DNA of 64,000 nt from Pedobacter hiemivivus. GTDB taxonomy: Bacteria > Bacteroidota > Bacteroidia > Sphingobacteriales > Sphingobacteriaceae. Under the pieces are notes generated by a model that was not told where the DNA came from, did no database searches, and saw nothing but the letters and a program-made list of their open reading frames with translations. Within the stretch, counting starts at the first letter, position 1, and the number at the start of each line of letters is the position of its first letter. Made by a program: the position numbers and the translations under genes. The stretch lies in NCBI RefSeq assembly GCF_004331685.1, contig NZ_SJSM01000001.1:120994-184993 (forward strand), in the 5' to 3' direction. This document shows, in pieces, positions 16,484 through 25,661 of this stretch.

Positions 16484-17797
16484 TTAAATGAATTGATTTA
16501 ATAAGAGTACCCCTGCCAGCCCTACAACCCCAACAATAGACTCCATTGCGGCCCATGATTTAAAAGTATCTTTCATACTTAAATTAAAATACTCTTTAAA
16601 CATCCAGAAACCAGCATCGTTTACATGTGAGAACATTAAACTACCTGCGCCAACAGCCAACACCATTAAGTTAGGATCTACATGAGCAGATACCATTAAA
16701 GGTAAGATAATTCCCGCAGTAGTTAATCCAGCCACAGTAGCAGAGCCTACACAAAAACGAATTATTGCGGCAATTAACCAACCAAGAAATAAAGGTTGCA
16801 TATCCATATCCTTTAAAAGCGTTGCAATTTGTCCATTCACTCCACTGTCTACCAAAACCTGCTTTAAAGCACCTGAGCCTCCAATAATTAACAGGATCAT
16901 GGCTACATCTTTAATCGCTTCTATATAAATATTCATGATATCGACTAGCTTCTTTCCTTGAAAAACGCCCAGGCTGAACGTCGCAACAACGAGGGCGATT
17001 AACATCACAATGGTCGGGCTCCCCACGAAAGCGAAGAAATGGACAAGCGCAGGATCTTGATCGGGAGAAAGTGTAAATACAGTTGCGCCGATTAAAAGCA
17101 ATACAGGCAAAAGCGCCGTAAAGAAACTATTAAATGCGCCCGGTAGTTCTGCCTCAGGTAGATCAGCAGAGACAAAAGCGGTCAAGGGCTTAGAAGGAAT
17201 ACCTTTTAATGCCCTGGAGAAAATAGGTCCACCTATCACGATAGCAGGAATGGCCACTATTAATCCATACAATAAAGTTAATCCCATATTCGCATTAAAT
17301 TGTATAGCCAAAGCCGAAGGCGAAGGGTGAGGTGGCAAAAAGCCATGGGTAACGGACAATGCAGCCAACATGGGTAAGCCGATATAAATGACGGGTAGTT
17401 TGTACTTATAAACGATAGAAAAGATTAAAGGTACCATGAGCACGAAACCTATTCCGTAAAACAGGGGAATACCTATCAGAAAGCCGGTAGCGACTACTCC
17501 CCACTGTATATATTTTTCTCCGCACAACTGCATCATGGACGACGCTATTTTTTGAGCAGCACCACTCTGAGCAACGAGTTTACCCATCATGGCACCGACC
17601 GTAAGTATCACTGCCAATGAGCCCAATACATCCCCGATTCCCTTCTCAACAGAGCTCGAAACCTTGTTTATTGGAATGCCTAGCCAGATACCAGCAAGTA
17701 TCGATACGATAAGAAAGGAGATGAATGTATTGACTTTAAAGGCCGAAATCAGAACAATCAGCAAGATAATGCACAATAGAACGATAATAATGGTCAT
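16484..17797 (-). CDS. GntP-family permease (gluconate/D-serine type)
   Basis: 437 residues from ATG at 17797 (MTIIIVLLC); an earlier ATG at 17860 lies inside the preceding gene. About 12-14 membrane helices with family segments AVILTVGAMMGKLVAQSGAA, HGFLPPHPSPSALAI and GSATVAGLTTAGIILPL. GntP proteins are proton symporters for gluconate, and also for D-serine (DsdX) and related acids. With a D-amino-acid-handling enzyme downstream, D-serine-like or amino-acid-conjugate substrates are as likely as sugar acids. Confidence 0.85.
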   Translation of the reverse strand: MTIIIVLLCIILLIVLISAFKVNTFISFLIVSILAGIWLGIPINKVSSSVEKGIGDVLGSLAVILTVGAMMGKLVAQSGAAQKIASSMMQLCGEKYIQWGVVATGFLIGIPLFYGIGFVLMVPLIFSIVYKYKLPVIYIGLPMLAALSVTHGFLPPHPSPSALAIQFNANMGLTLLYGLIVAIPAIVIGGPIFSRALKGIPSKPLTAFVSADLPEAELPGAFNSFFTALLPVLLLIGATVFTLSPDQDPALVHFFAFVGSPTIVMLIALVVATFSLGVFQGKKLVDIMNIYIEAIKDVAMILLIIGGSGALKQVLVDSGVNGQIATLLKDMDMQPLFLGWLIAAIIRFCVGSATVAGLTTAGIILPLMVSAHVDPNLMVLAVGAGSLMFSHVNDAGFWMFKEYFNLSMKDTFKSWAAMESIVGVVGLAGVLLLNQFI

Positions 17798-17807
17798 GCT
17801 AAATAAA

Positions 17808-20123
17808 TTAATTAATAAAAATTTCATCAGCCAGTAGCCAGGCTTTTCCACCCGCACCATATCCTCCTTTAGGAATAATCCCCTTATTTATTGCGGTAAC
17901 TTTAACATATCTAATCTCAACAGGCTTAATTGTAACCCTAATTTCATTGATGCCCTCTTTTGTAAAACTGCTTTGTTTATAGACTTCAGTATAGTTTGTG
18001 CCATCTGCAGAGACTTCAAATTTTAACAAGTCGGGTTCCCACATCCTTTGCCAATGATGCTTTAAGATGTTTATACCTAACTGAGATATTTGTTGCTGCT
18101 GCTCCAGATCAATCACAGCTTCCAGATTTTCTCCACTAAAACCACTCCATTCACCATCATTGTATAATTGGCTACCACTGATGCCGTTTATTAACGAAGC
18201 TGCTCCCTTAGGCGCATAGTTACCTTTTGGTTGATAAGTTAAAGTGATCTTTTTCCCTGTACTTTTGCTAATAGTAAAATCCTTTTTAAATACAGGTGTA
18301 ACGACGGCTCCGTTATTAAAGACAGCTGCCTTAATTTGCTGTGTACGATCAATAACTAATGGGTTTTTATAAACTAAACTTTCTATACCCGGCACTTTAC
18401 CATTGGTGGTGTACCTAATGATGCCTTTAGGTAGAGTTGTTTGCAACAATAAGGTTGATTTGCCATTAATTAGTTCAGAATCTCCTATTATTTCGTCGTA
18501 ATTTTTAAAATAATTAACCTTAAGTCGCTGTAACATTTCACTTTGCGGCCTTAGTCGCGTTAAAAACCCTTCGTAGTTTTTTAAGTCTTTCTGAGTCCAG
18601 GCTATCTCTGCTAAGGCAATTATCCGCGGAAACATCATGTACTCCGCTTTTTCTGTTGTATTTACATATTCGGACCACAAATTCGCCTGAACACCTTTGA
18701 TATAAACAGCGTCCTTTTCATTGAGCACTTCAGGCACAGGTTCGTATCCATATATTTTACTTAATGGCGTAAAACCTCCTGCTGCAATTTGTTCATCATC
18801 CTGATAGGACTGATAATAGTCGAGATAAACATACTTCTCAGGGCTCATGATCACATCGTGCTTCATTTTTGCTGCAGCAATGCCGCCTTCCAAACCTTGC
18901 CAGCTCATTACTGTTGCTGATGACGCTAATCCACCTTCTAAGATCTCATCCCAGCCTATTATTTTTCGTTCTTTACTTTCTAAATATTTTTCCATTCTTC
19001 TGATAAAGTAACTTTGCAGTTCATGTTCATCTTTTAAATGTTCGGATTTAATACGATTTTGACATTTAGGGCATACTTTCCATCTTGTTTTAGGGCATTC
19101 ATCCCCCCCGATGTGAATGTAGGATGAAGGGAAAATTGTTAAAACTTCATCTATTACCCCAGTTAAAAACGTAAAAGTTTGCTCTTTACCCGCACAAAAA
19201 ACATCTTCAAAAACACCCCAGAAAGTAGCAGTTTCGTAAGGACCACCGGTGCAACCAAGTTCAGGGTAAGCTGCAAGTACGGCCTGTGCATGGCCTGGCA
19301 TCTCAATTTCTGGGATAACAGTAATATGTCTTTCCATCGCATAGCGAACCACCTCTTTTACCTCTTCCTGCGTATAATAACCACCGTAAGACTTTCCATC
19401 AAAAACATGCGGATCAGCTCGTTTATGTCCAACAATAGTCTCCTTACGATAAGCAGAGACAGACTGTAATTTAGGATATTTTTTAATCTCAATTCTCCAG
19501 CCCTGATCATCCGTTAAATGCCAGTGAAAGGTATTAATCTTGTATAGAGCCAACAGATCGATCCACTTCTTTAGTGAATGAACTGGAAATAAATGGCGAC
19601 TTACATCCAGATGCATCCCTCTATAAGAAAAACGTGGATAATCTTTTATGCTGCAAGCTTTTATACTAAGAATACCGGTACTTGATTTTTGAATAAGCTG
19701 AATAAGGGACTGCAAGCCATAGAACAATCCTTTAATCGTTGAAGCCTTAACCTCTATGTTATTTTGAGTACAGATTAAGGTATAACCTTCTGCGTTTTTC
19801 AACACACTATCATACTCATTACGAAGACGATCAATCTTAAATCGGATATAATTTCCAGCAGGGGCTTTTATTTTTGTCTTTCCCAGACTATACCCTAAAA
19901 ATGAACGAATCTGTTGTCGAAAGCCTTCAACATCCTTCGCTTCCATTGCTTCATCAAAGTCTAGTAAAGTAGTTTTACTAAGTTGAAATGCGCCTACATC
20001 TGACTGAATAAAAGCTGGATAAGGAATTAATGGGAATTGACCATTTACATCTTGAGCCCTTAAAAACACAGTAGCGTGCATAAAAATCAAGAAAACAACT
20101 GAGTAGCAGAGCGTTCTATTCAT
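17808..20123 (-). CDS. Secreted beta-N-acetylhexosaminidase (GH20)
   Basis: 771 residues from ATG at 20123, giving a signal peptide ending near LRAQ. Domains in order: GH20b alpha/beta (to ~165), catalytic TIM barrel (~168-520) with HLDVSRH, HWHLTDDQGWRIEIK and the catalytic Asp-Glu pair in IGGDECPKTRW (Asp341-Glu342), then a chitobiase-like Ig domain and a C-terminal F5/8-type C (carbohydrate-binding) domain. It removes terminal GlcNAc or GalNAc from glycans in the periplasm or outside. First gene of the operon that continues with GntP, RidA, PLP enzyme, M19 and DUF4440. Confidence 0.9.
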   Translation of the reverse strand: MNRTLCYSVVFLIFMHATVFLRAQDVNGQFPLIPYPAFIQSDVGAFQLSKTTLLDFDEAMEAKDVEGFRQQIRSFLGYSLGKTKIKAPAGNYIRFKIDRLRNEYDSVLKNAEGYTLICTQNNIEVKASTIKGLFYGLQSLIQLIQKSSTGILSIKACSIKDYPRFSYRGMHLDVSRHLFPVHSLKKWIDLLALYKINTFHWHLTDDQGWRIEIKKYPKLQSVSAYRKETIVGHKRADPHVFDGKSYGGYYTQEEVKEVVRYAMERHITVIPEIEMPGHAQAVLAAYPELGCTGGPYETATFWGVFEDVFCAGKEQTFTFLTGVIDEVLTIFPSSYIHIGGDECPKTRWKVCPKCQNRIKSEHLKDEHELQSYFIRRMEKYLESKERKIIGWDEILEGGLASSATVMSWQGLEGGIAAAKMKHDVIMSPEKYVYLDYYQSYQDDEQIAAGGFTPLSKIYGYEPVPEVLNEKDAVYIKGVQANLWSEYVNTTEKAEYMMFPRIIALAEIAWTQKDLKNYEGFLTRLRPQSEMLQRLKVNYFKNYDEIIGDSELINGKSTLLLQTTLPKGIIRYTTNGKVPGIESLVYKNPLVIDRTQQIKAAVFNNGAVVTPVFKKDFTISKSTGKKITLTYQPKGNYAPKGAASLINGISGSQLYNDGEWSGFSGENLEAVIDLEQQQQISQLGINILKHHWQRMWEPDLLKFEVSADGTNYTEVYKQSSFTKEGINEIRVTIKPVEIRYVKVTAINKGIIPKGGYGAGGKAWLLADEIFIN

Positions 20124-20181
20124 TATTCGATCTATTTGGCAGCACAAAGTATAAAAAAAAATGAGTAGCCAAAAGCATTTT

Positions 20182-20220
20182 AATATTATTTTCCAATAGT
20201 ATACCGTTGAAAATAATATT
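20182..20220. repeat. 12-bp perfect inverted repeat before the GH20 operon
   Basis: AATATTATTTTC (20182-20193) and GAAAATAATATT (20209-20220), 15-bp spacer. It lies about 60 bp upstream of the hexosaminidase start and 66 bp before the plus-strand gene at 20286. Either a repressor operator for the scavenging operon or part of a promoter region; there is no T-run typical of a terminator on the minus strand. Confidence 0.5.
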
Positions 20221-20285
20221 TTTCAATAAGTAAATTTAAACTTTTATCAATCTGACTTGTTCTAAGTTATATCAAACTCTAAAAC

Positions 20286-20471
20286 ATGGGACTATTAAAA
20301 ACAGCATTAATAGGCGCCGCAGTATACGGCGCTATTAAATATATCACAAAAAAAGACATCAATGGCCGCTCCTTAGTAGACGACCTTAAAGATAAAGCTC
20401 CTGAATGGATGGAAAAAGCCAAAAGCGTCAAAGATGAGCTGAAAGCAGAGTTTGAACGTCAGCGGTATTAA
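20286..20471 (+). CDS. Small YtxH-like protein (61 aa)
   Basis: 61 residues: a short N-terminal hydrophobic stretch with Ala/Gly spacing (LLKTALIGAAVYGAIKYI) followed by a charged helix rich in Lys, Asp and Glu. This layout resembles YtxH/gas-vesicle-like small envelope-stress proteins, but it is too short for a secure family call. Nine bases separate it from the end of the convergent exbD gene. Confidence 0.6.
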   Translation: MGLLKTALIGAAVYGAIKYITKKDINGRSLVDDLKDKAPEWMEKAKSVKDELKAEFERQRY

Positions 20472-20472
20472 A

Positions 20473-20494
20473 AGCAGCTACTAAAGTAGCTGCT
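20473..20494. terminator. Hairpin overlapping the ends of convergent genes
   Basis: AGCAGCTACT (20473-20482), two-base loop, AGTAGCTGCT (20485-20494): perfect 10-bp stem. It spans the stop codon region of the minus-strand exbD gene. T-tracts are weak on both sides, so termination efficiency is uncertain. Confidence 0.45.
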
Positions 20495-20996
20495 GCTGTT
20501 TCATAAAATCTTGCTCCTCTTTAGTAATATGATCATCATCTATTGCAGGAGCAGCGGTAATGCCAGCTACTTTTAATTCATCCATAATATCTACAAAGTT
20601 TTTGTAGTTCGCTGCTGTTGTGGGTTTAATGATCACAAATAGAGACTTTTTAGGGTTATTGGCATTTGCAGCATCGACTTTCAGCTTATTTTTCAAAATA
20701 GATTGTCTTATCCCTTCAAATCCTTCAATAACAGGCTGGCTTTTGCCAGCTTCCCCCATATACCAGGCTACTTTATTATTTTTGCCAAGCAAAATAGTCA
20801 TTGAACGGGAAGCAGGAACAGGTTCTTGTATATCCACAATGGGCTCATCTGGCTTTACCACATCCATTGCTACTGGTTTAGATAACGATGTGGTGAGCAT
20901 GAAAAAGGTAATCAGCAAAAATGCAAGATCAACCATAGCGGTTAAATCAACTTTAGGAACCGCTCTTCTGTTCGAGGAAACGCTTAATTCGGCCAT
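20481..20996 (-). CDS. ExbD/TolR-family biopolymer transport protein
   Basis: 171 residues from ATG at 20996 (MAELSVSSN); an upstream ATG at 21041 would add an unconserved hydrophobic extension. One membrane helix (MVDLAFLLITFFMLTTSL), with the proton-path Asp in its N-terminal part as in ExbD/TolR, then a periplasmic domain. ExbD works with ExbB and TonB to energise outer-membrane transport. No exbB, tonB or second exbD is next to it, so it is an orphan copy. Partner genes are expected elsewhere in the genome. Confidence 0.85.
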   Translation of the reverse strand: MAELSVSSNRRAVPKVDLTAMVDLAFLLITFFMLTTSLSKPVAMDVVKPDEPIVDIQEPVPASRSMTILLGKNNKVAWYMGEAGKSQPVIEGFEGIRQSILKNKLKVDAANANNPKKSLFVIIKPTTAANYKNFVDIMDELKVAGITAAPAIDDDHITKEEQDFMKQQQLL

Positions 20997-21083
20997 AATC
21001 TTTTGTTTTAAGTTCAAAAAGATGATGCACATGAAAGCCAAATTCCATAACTGGATATATTAAGGCAAATTTAATAGGTGACT

Positions 21084-21617
21084 TTACAAAGAAGTAGCCC
21101 GATTTATCTCTTTAAGCCTTTTTTCGACAATTGATTTCTCAAAAAGGAGTTCTTTGTTTTTGGGATCAAAAGATAAGCCTTCATTAAATTGCTCAAGAGC
21201 CAATTGATATTCTTCCAAATGATTGTAAACCCATCCGAACCCCCTATATACATTTGGGTTTTTGGGATTTAACATCCATGCCTGATTAAGCCTGTACATA
21301 GTAGTTTGCAAATCACCATAACTGAGGTAATCACATGCTTTCATAAAATAGTGATTAGATGCAGAGTCTGAAGTACCAGCCTTCGCTATGACCGTCTTTA
21401 AAAAGTTTTGATCAGCATTGATCTGTTCTTGCATTTTAACACCATTACCATATTTCGGAGAGAGTCTGAAATCTTCCCTGGCCACTTCTAACCATTTTTT
21501 ATAGGCTATTTTTTTCCTTACCAGTGGTATAGGGACAGCGGAGCTTGAAGATGCTGAGCTCCACTCGCAAGAGGAAAAAAGCGTTGCTAACAACATAAAA
21601 GAGAGGCATTTAATCAT
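21084..21617 (-). CDS. TPR-containing lipoprotein
   Basis: 177 residues from ATG at 21617, which places a lipoprotein signal (MIKCLSFMLLATLFSSC, Cys17) at the N-terminus; the earlier ATG at 21683 gives a non-signal extension. The C-terminal half has about two tetratricopeptide-type helical hairpins (AWMLNPKNPNVYRGFGWVYN, then LALEQFNEGLSFDPKNKELL). Probably periplasm-facing and protein-binding. Function unknown. Confidence 0.75.
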   Translation of the reverse strand: MIKCLSFMLLATLFSSCEWSSASSSSAVPIPLVRKKIAYKKWLEVAREDFRLSPKYGNGVKMQEQINADQNFLKTVIAKAGTSDSASNHYFMKACDYLSYGDLQTTMYRLNQAWMLNPKNPNVYRGFGWVYNHLEEYQLALEQFNEGLSFDPKNKELLFEKSIVEKRLKEINRATSL

Positions 21618-21738
21618 ATAATAAAGGTATACTTTTTTTGAAATAAAAAAAACACTTAGCCATATTGATGATAAATGCGCCATTAAACGGTATCGAAACC
21701 AAAATACAGTTGATTATATTCGCTATAAAATTGTAAAA

Positions 21739-22428
21739 ATGGAAACCATAGTCATATTAACAGGTGCTGGAATTAGTGCAGAAAGTGGGCTCAAAACATT
21801 TAGAGACTCGGATGGTTTATGGGAGAATTATCGCATCGAAGACGTTGCTACCCCCGAAGCCTGGTTGCGTAACCCGGAACTGGTGCAACAGTTTTACAAT
21901 GAGCGCCGTAAATCAGTACTGGAAGCACAACCTAATGAGGCACATAAGGCACTTGCCAGACTGCAGGACAAATACAATGTTCAAATCATTACTCAAAATA
22001 TTGATGATCTACATGAACGTGCCGGATCAAAAAACGTACTGCATTTACATGGGGTAATTACCCGCTCACAATCGGATATTGAACCAGACTTAACCTACCC
22101 TATATCTGGCTGGGAGCTGCGTTTTACGGACCTTTGTGCCCACGGAAAACCGTTGAGACCACACGTGGTATGGTTTGGTGAAGCTGTACCCAATATGACA
22201 ATCGCTACCCGACTTTGTCGTAAAGCGAATGTATTTGCCGTCATAGGCACGAGTTTACAGGTATACCCGGCAGCTGGCTTAACAGAATATGTACCAAAAT
22301 CAACAATTAGGTATGTGGTTGATGTAAATATACCAGCAATATCAGGTAGCAATCAGCTAAAAAAGATTGAACAACCTGCTACCATTGGGGTTCCAATGAT
22401 GGTTGAAGAGCTTTTAGCCCGCAAGTAG
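21739..22428 (+). CDS. Sirtuin NAD-dependent deacylase, zinc-cysteine-less
   Basis: 229 residues. Rossmann motif GAGISAESGLKTFRD (9-23), QNIDDLHERAG (86-96) and catalytic His104 in HLHG. Tyr53 and Arg56 form the YxxR pair that marks class III sirtuins (CobB/SIRT5), which remove succinyl and malonyl groups as well as acetyl. Between His104 and the WFGE motif there is only one Cys instead of the two CxxC pairs that hold the structural zinc. Such zinc-less forms appear to be usual in Bacteroidota, so the protein is probably active. Cytoplasmic. Confidence 0.87.
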   Translation: METIVILTGAGISAESGLKTFRDSDGLWENYRIEDVATPEAWLRNPELVQQFYNERRKSVLEAQPNEAHKALARLQDKYNVQIITQNIDDLHERAGSKNVLHLHGVITRSQSDIEPDLTYPISGWELRFTDLCAHGKPLRPHVVWFGEAVPNMTIATRLCRKANVFAVIGTSLQVYPAAGLTEYVPKSTIRYVVDVNIPAISGSNQLKKIEQPATIGVPMMVEELLARK

Positions 22429-22494
22429 TTAAAACAACCATTTCTGATTATACCACAAATTGTTGTAGCTTTGGAGCAACATTAAAAGATCCTC

Positions 22495-22737
22495 ATGGCA
22501 GTATTACATAAAAAAGAAGAGAAAATTGAAGTTGTGCTTAGTAAACTTCCAAAAGATTATACTGATAAACAGTTTGTTGACATGTTTATTCAACTTTACT
22601 CGAAAGACTGGGGAAAGATTAAAGCCAATTACATCAAACAATCTCAGGATAAAGAACCTGGCACTATCATTACGATGCCTAAGCCTGAAATCTACCTAAA
22701 AAACATCCTAGAGGTATATCTAAAGAACGCTCAATAA
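22495..22737 (+). CDS. Conserved-looking hypothetical protein (80 aa)
   Basis: 80 residues, mixed alpha/beta composition, rich in Lys, no signal or membrane segment. A TAGCTTTG element (22466-22473) matching TAnnTTTG lies 21 bases upstream, which supports transcription as its own unit. I recognise no family. A hairpin follows that better suits the opposing alaS gene. Confidence 0.65.
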   Translation: MAVLHKKEEKIEVVLSKLPKDYTDKQFVDMFIQLYSKDWGKIKANYIKQSQDKEPGTIITMPKPEIYLKNILEVYLKNAQ

Positions 22738-22750
22738 TAAAGAAACAATA

Positions 22751-22798
22751 AAAAAAGCCTTTCAATAAATAGATTTTGTATCTCTTTACTGAAAGGCT
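22751..22798 (-). terminator. Terminator of alaS
   Basis: Read leftwards: AGCCTTTCA (rc of 22790-22798) pairs with TGAAAGGCT (rc of 22756-22764), followed by a T-run corresponding to the A-run at 22751-22756. The loop is long (about 25 bases) with partial inner pairing. Confidence 0.6.
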
Positions 22799-22819
22799 AA
22801 ATAAAATACCAATTGCGCC

Positions 22820-25519
22820 TTAAGCTAAAATAGCCTGAGCTTTCTCCAGAACTAGCTTCAATCCATCTTTATACTTACCACCAGCTGTAGCATAAAAAGG
22901 CTGTCCACCGCCACCACCTTGAATATCTTTAGCCAATTCTCGTACTATATTCGAAGCGTTCAAGCCTTTATCTTTTACTAGATTTTCTGACAACATTACG
23001 GTAATCCCCGGTTTATCATCAATCAGAGTCGTAAATACTAAACATAAGTCATCAACCATATCCTTTACGGCAAATGCCAGATTCTTAACCGCATCTGCAT
23101 TAGGTAGATCAACATGAGTAGCAATCAAATTAATACCATTAATGGTTTTAAGGTGATGTACAATTTCATGTTTAAGGTTAGCAGACTGTTCTAACACCGC
23201 TTTTTCAGCATCCTTTTTCAACTTATTATTCTCTTCGATCAAGGCAGAAACTGCTGACGTTAAATCCTTGTTGCCCTTTAACAAAGCACGCAATTCATTC
23301 AATTCTTTGTTTTGATCTAAAACAAATGCTTCGGCTTTATCAGCAGTGATCGCTTCAATACGTCTTACCCCTGCCGCTACCGCACCTTCAGAGATGATTT
23401 TAAAGTAACCGATCTGACCAGTAGCCTTAACGTGTGTACCCCCGCAAAGTTCTTTAGAATAATGATCATCAAACGTAATGATACGCACCAGATCACCGTA
23501 TTTCTCTCCAAACAAAGCCGTTACTCCGCTTGAGATCGCCTGGTCGTAAGGCACATATCGTTGCTCTTTCAATGGGATATTCTCTCTCACTTTCTGGTTC
23601 ACCAGGTGCTCTATCTGAGCCAACTCCTCATCTGTAACCTTAGCAAAATGCGAAAAGTCAAAACGTAGATTATCAGCGTTTACCAATGATCCTTTTTGAT
23701 TCACATGGGCTCCAAGCACCTTTTTCAATGCTGCATGCAGTAAATGTGTTGCTGTATGATTATCCTGCGAAAGCAAGCGTTTATTTTCATCTATAACCGC
23801 CCAGAAATGTCCTTCAACATCTTCAGGTAAAGTATCAGCATAATGTACAATTACGCCGTTCTCTTTTTTAGTATCAGTAATTTCAACAAAGAAAAGGCGG
23901 CTATGATCTTCCAAACGGCCTGTATCACCAACCTGTCCACCACTTTCCGCATAAAAAGGAGTTTTGCTCAACACAATCTGGTATTGTTCCTTGCCCTTTG
24001 CAATCACCTTACGATATTTAATAATCTGCGTTTCGGCTTCAAAGTCATCATACCCAACAAACTCAACTTCCAGATCAGGATTAACCAATACCCAGTCGCC
24101 CGTATCTATAGCAGTGGCTGCACGCGAGCGCTCTTTTTGCTTAAGCAACTCTTTATTGTAACCTTCCATATCAACGATCCAGCGTTGCTCTCGGGCCATC
24201 AATTCTGTCAGATCTATCGGGAAACCATAAGTATCCTGTAGTTCAAAAGCAAACTCTCCAGAAATCACCATCTGGTCTTTCAGGATGCTATACACCCATT
24301 GATCCTCAAATGGTTTTTCAAGCTCAATAGCATTCTCAGCCATCAACAATTCGCCTTGCTTTTTAGTGTAATTATCAAAGCGTTGGATGCCCGTAGCTAA
24401 AGTTCTTAAGAAGGATATTTCTTCCTCCAAAACTACCTTTTGTACAAAGTCCTGCTGTAAAGCCAACTCCTCAAAAACTCCTTTAAACTGTTCAGCCAAA
24501 ACCGGAACAAGCTCATTTAAAAACGGATCTTTTAAGTTGAGGAAAGTATAAGCATAACGTACAGCACGACGTAAAATACGACGGATTACATAACCTGCTT
24601 TATTATTTGAAGGCAACTGTCCGTCAGCAATCACAAAGGAAATAGCACGAATATGATCGGCCATTACACGCATTGCAATATCAGTTTTTTCATCATTACC
24701 GTATTCAATCCCTGCTTTGGCAGCAATAAATTGAATTAAGGGTTGAAAAACATCAGTATCATAATTCGATGATTTCTCCTGTAATACACGTACCAGACGT
24801 TCAAAGCCCATTCCAGTATCTACATGTTGGGCAGGCAATGGCTGCAATGAACCGTCCTTAAGGCGGTTAAACTGCATAAATACATTGTTCCAAATCTCAA
24901 TTACCTGGGGATGATCGGCATTAACCAACGACTTACCGTCAACAGCTTTACGCTCATCTTCCGAGCGACAGTCTACATGGATCTCAGAACATGGTCCACA
25001 TGGTCCTGTATCGCCCATTTCCCAGAAATTATCTTTTTTATTACCCAATATAATGCGCTCTTCTGGCACATATTGCTTCCAAAGCTCATAAGCTTCTGTA
25101 TCTCTTGGAAGACCTTCTTTTTCATCCCCCTCAAAAATAGACACATAAAGCTTATCCTTTGGTATTTTATAAACTTCAGTAAGCAATTCCCAGCTCCAGG
25201 CAATGGCTTCTTTTTTAAAATAATCGCCAAAGCTCCAGTTGCCAAGCATCTCGAACATCGTGTGGTGATAAGTATCAATACCTACTTCTTCCAGGTCATT
25301 GTGTTTCCCTGAAACACGAAGACAACGTTGTGTATCGGTAACCCGTGGGTATTTTATAGGGGCTTCGCCCAGAAATAAATCCTTAAACTGGTTCATCCCT
25401 GCGTTGGTAAACATCAGGGTTGGATCATTTTTAACTACAATTGGTGCAGATGCAACGATATGGTGTTGTTTCGATTCGAAAAATTTTAAGTATGCCTGTC
25501 TGATTTCCTTAGCTGTCAT
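22820..25519 (-). CDS. alaS: Alanyl-tRNA synthetase
   Basis: 899 residues, slightly longer than the E. coli enzyme. Class II core with motif 1 region FFESKQHHIVASAPIV and the TNAGMNQFKDLFLG segment, the GPCGPCSEI signature (about 174-182), then the editing domain with HTATHLLH and CGGTHVKATGQIG zinc motifs, and a C-terminal C-Ala domain ending in a Gly-rich GGGGGQPFYATAGG segment. Charges tRNA-Ala and removes misacylated Ser or Gly. Divergent from a MerR regulator, an arrangement common in Bacteroidota. Confidence 0.97.
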   Translation of the reverse strand: MTAKEIRQAYLKFFESKQHHIVASAPIVVKNDPTLMFTNAGMNQFKDLFLGEAPIKYPRVTDTQRCLRVSGKHNDLEEVGIDTYHHTMFEMLGNWSFGDYFKKEAIAWSWELLTEVYKIPKDKLYVSIFEGDEKEGLPRDTEAYELWKQYVPEERIILGNKKDNFWEMGDTGPCGPCSEIHVDCRSEDERKAVDGKSLVNADHPQVIEIWNNVFMQFNRLKDGSLQPLPAQHVDTGMGFERLVRVLQEKSSNYDTDVFQPLIQFIAAKAGIEYGNDEKTDIAMRVMADHIRAISFVIADGQLPSNNKAGYVIRRILRRAVRYAYTFLNLKDPFLNELVPVLAEQFKGVFEELALQQDFVQKVVLEEEISFLRTLATGIQRFDNYTKKQGELLMAENAIELEKPFEDQWVYSILKDQMVISGEFAFELQDTYGFPIDLTELMAREQRWIVDMEGYNKELLKQKERSRAATAIDTGDWVLVNPDLEVEFVGYDDFEAETQIIKYRKVIAKGKEQYQIVLSKTPFYAESGGQVGDTGRLEDHSRLFFVEITDTKKENGVIVHYADTLPEDVEGHFWAVIDENKRLLSQDNHTATHLLHAALKKVLGAHVNQKGSLVNADNLRFDFSHFAKVTDEELAQIEHLVNQKVRENIPLKEQRYVPYDQAISSGVTALFGEKYGDLVRIITFDDHYSKELCGGTHVKATGQIGYFKIISEGAVAAGVRRIEAITADKAEAFVLDQNKELNELRALLKGNKDLTSAVSALIEENNKLKKDAEKAVLEQSANLKHEIVHHLKTINGINLIATHVDLPNADAVKNLAFAVKDMVDDLCLVFTTLIDDKPGITVMLSENLVKDKGLNASNIVRELAKDIQGGGGGQPFYATAGGKYKDGLKLVLEKAQAILA

Positions 25520-25584
25520 CCTTCTCTTGATTTGTTTTGAGCAAAATTAACATATTATTGTGATATTTTTTTTCAATCTACCCA

Positions 25585-25614
25585 TTGATACTTGCATAAC
25601 TTTTCCTAAGTTTG
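25585..25614 (+). promoter_or_regulatory. Promoter of the MerR-family gene
   Basis: TTG (25585-25587), 19 bp, TAAGTTTG (25607-25614), an exact match to the Bacteroidota consensus, 47 bases before the ATG. Confidence 0.6.
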
Positions 25615-25661
25615 AATACTTTAAATAAAACCCATAATCAACTAATAATCAACACAAAAAT

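Noticed and set aside
15999..16556. Longer RidA start at 16556
   Set aside because: The 28-residue extension is foreign to the family and overlaps the permease gene; the ATG at 16472 gives the normal family N-terminus.
20620..21063. 147-codon plus-strand frame opposite exbD
   Set aside because: ExbD on the minus strand has a conserved membrane helix and start. The opposite frame is an antisense reading without motifs.
23843..25312. Two plus-strand frames of 132 and 133 codons inside alaS
   Set aside because: alaS is complete with all catalytic and editing motifs; these are antisense shadows.
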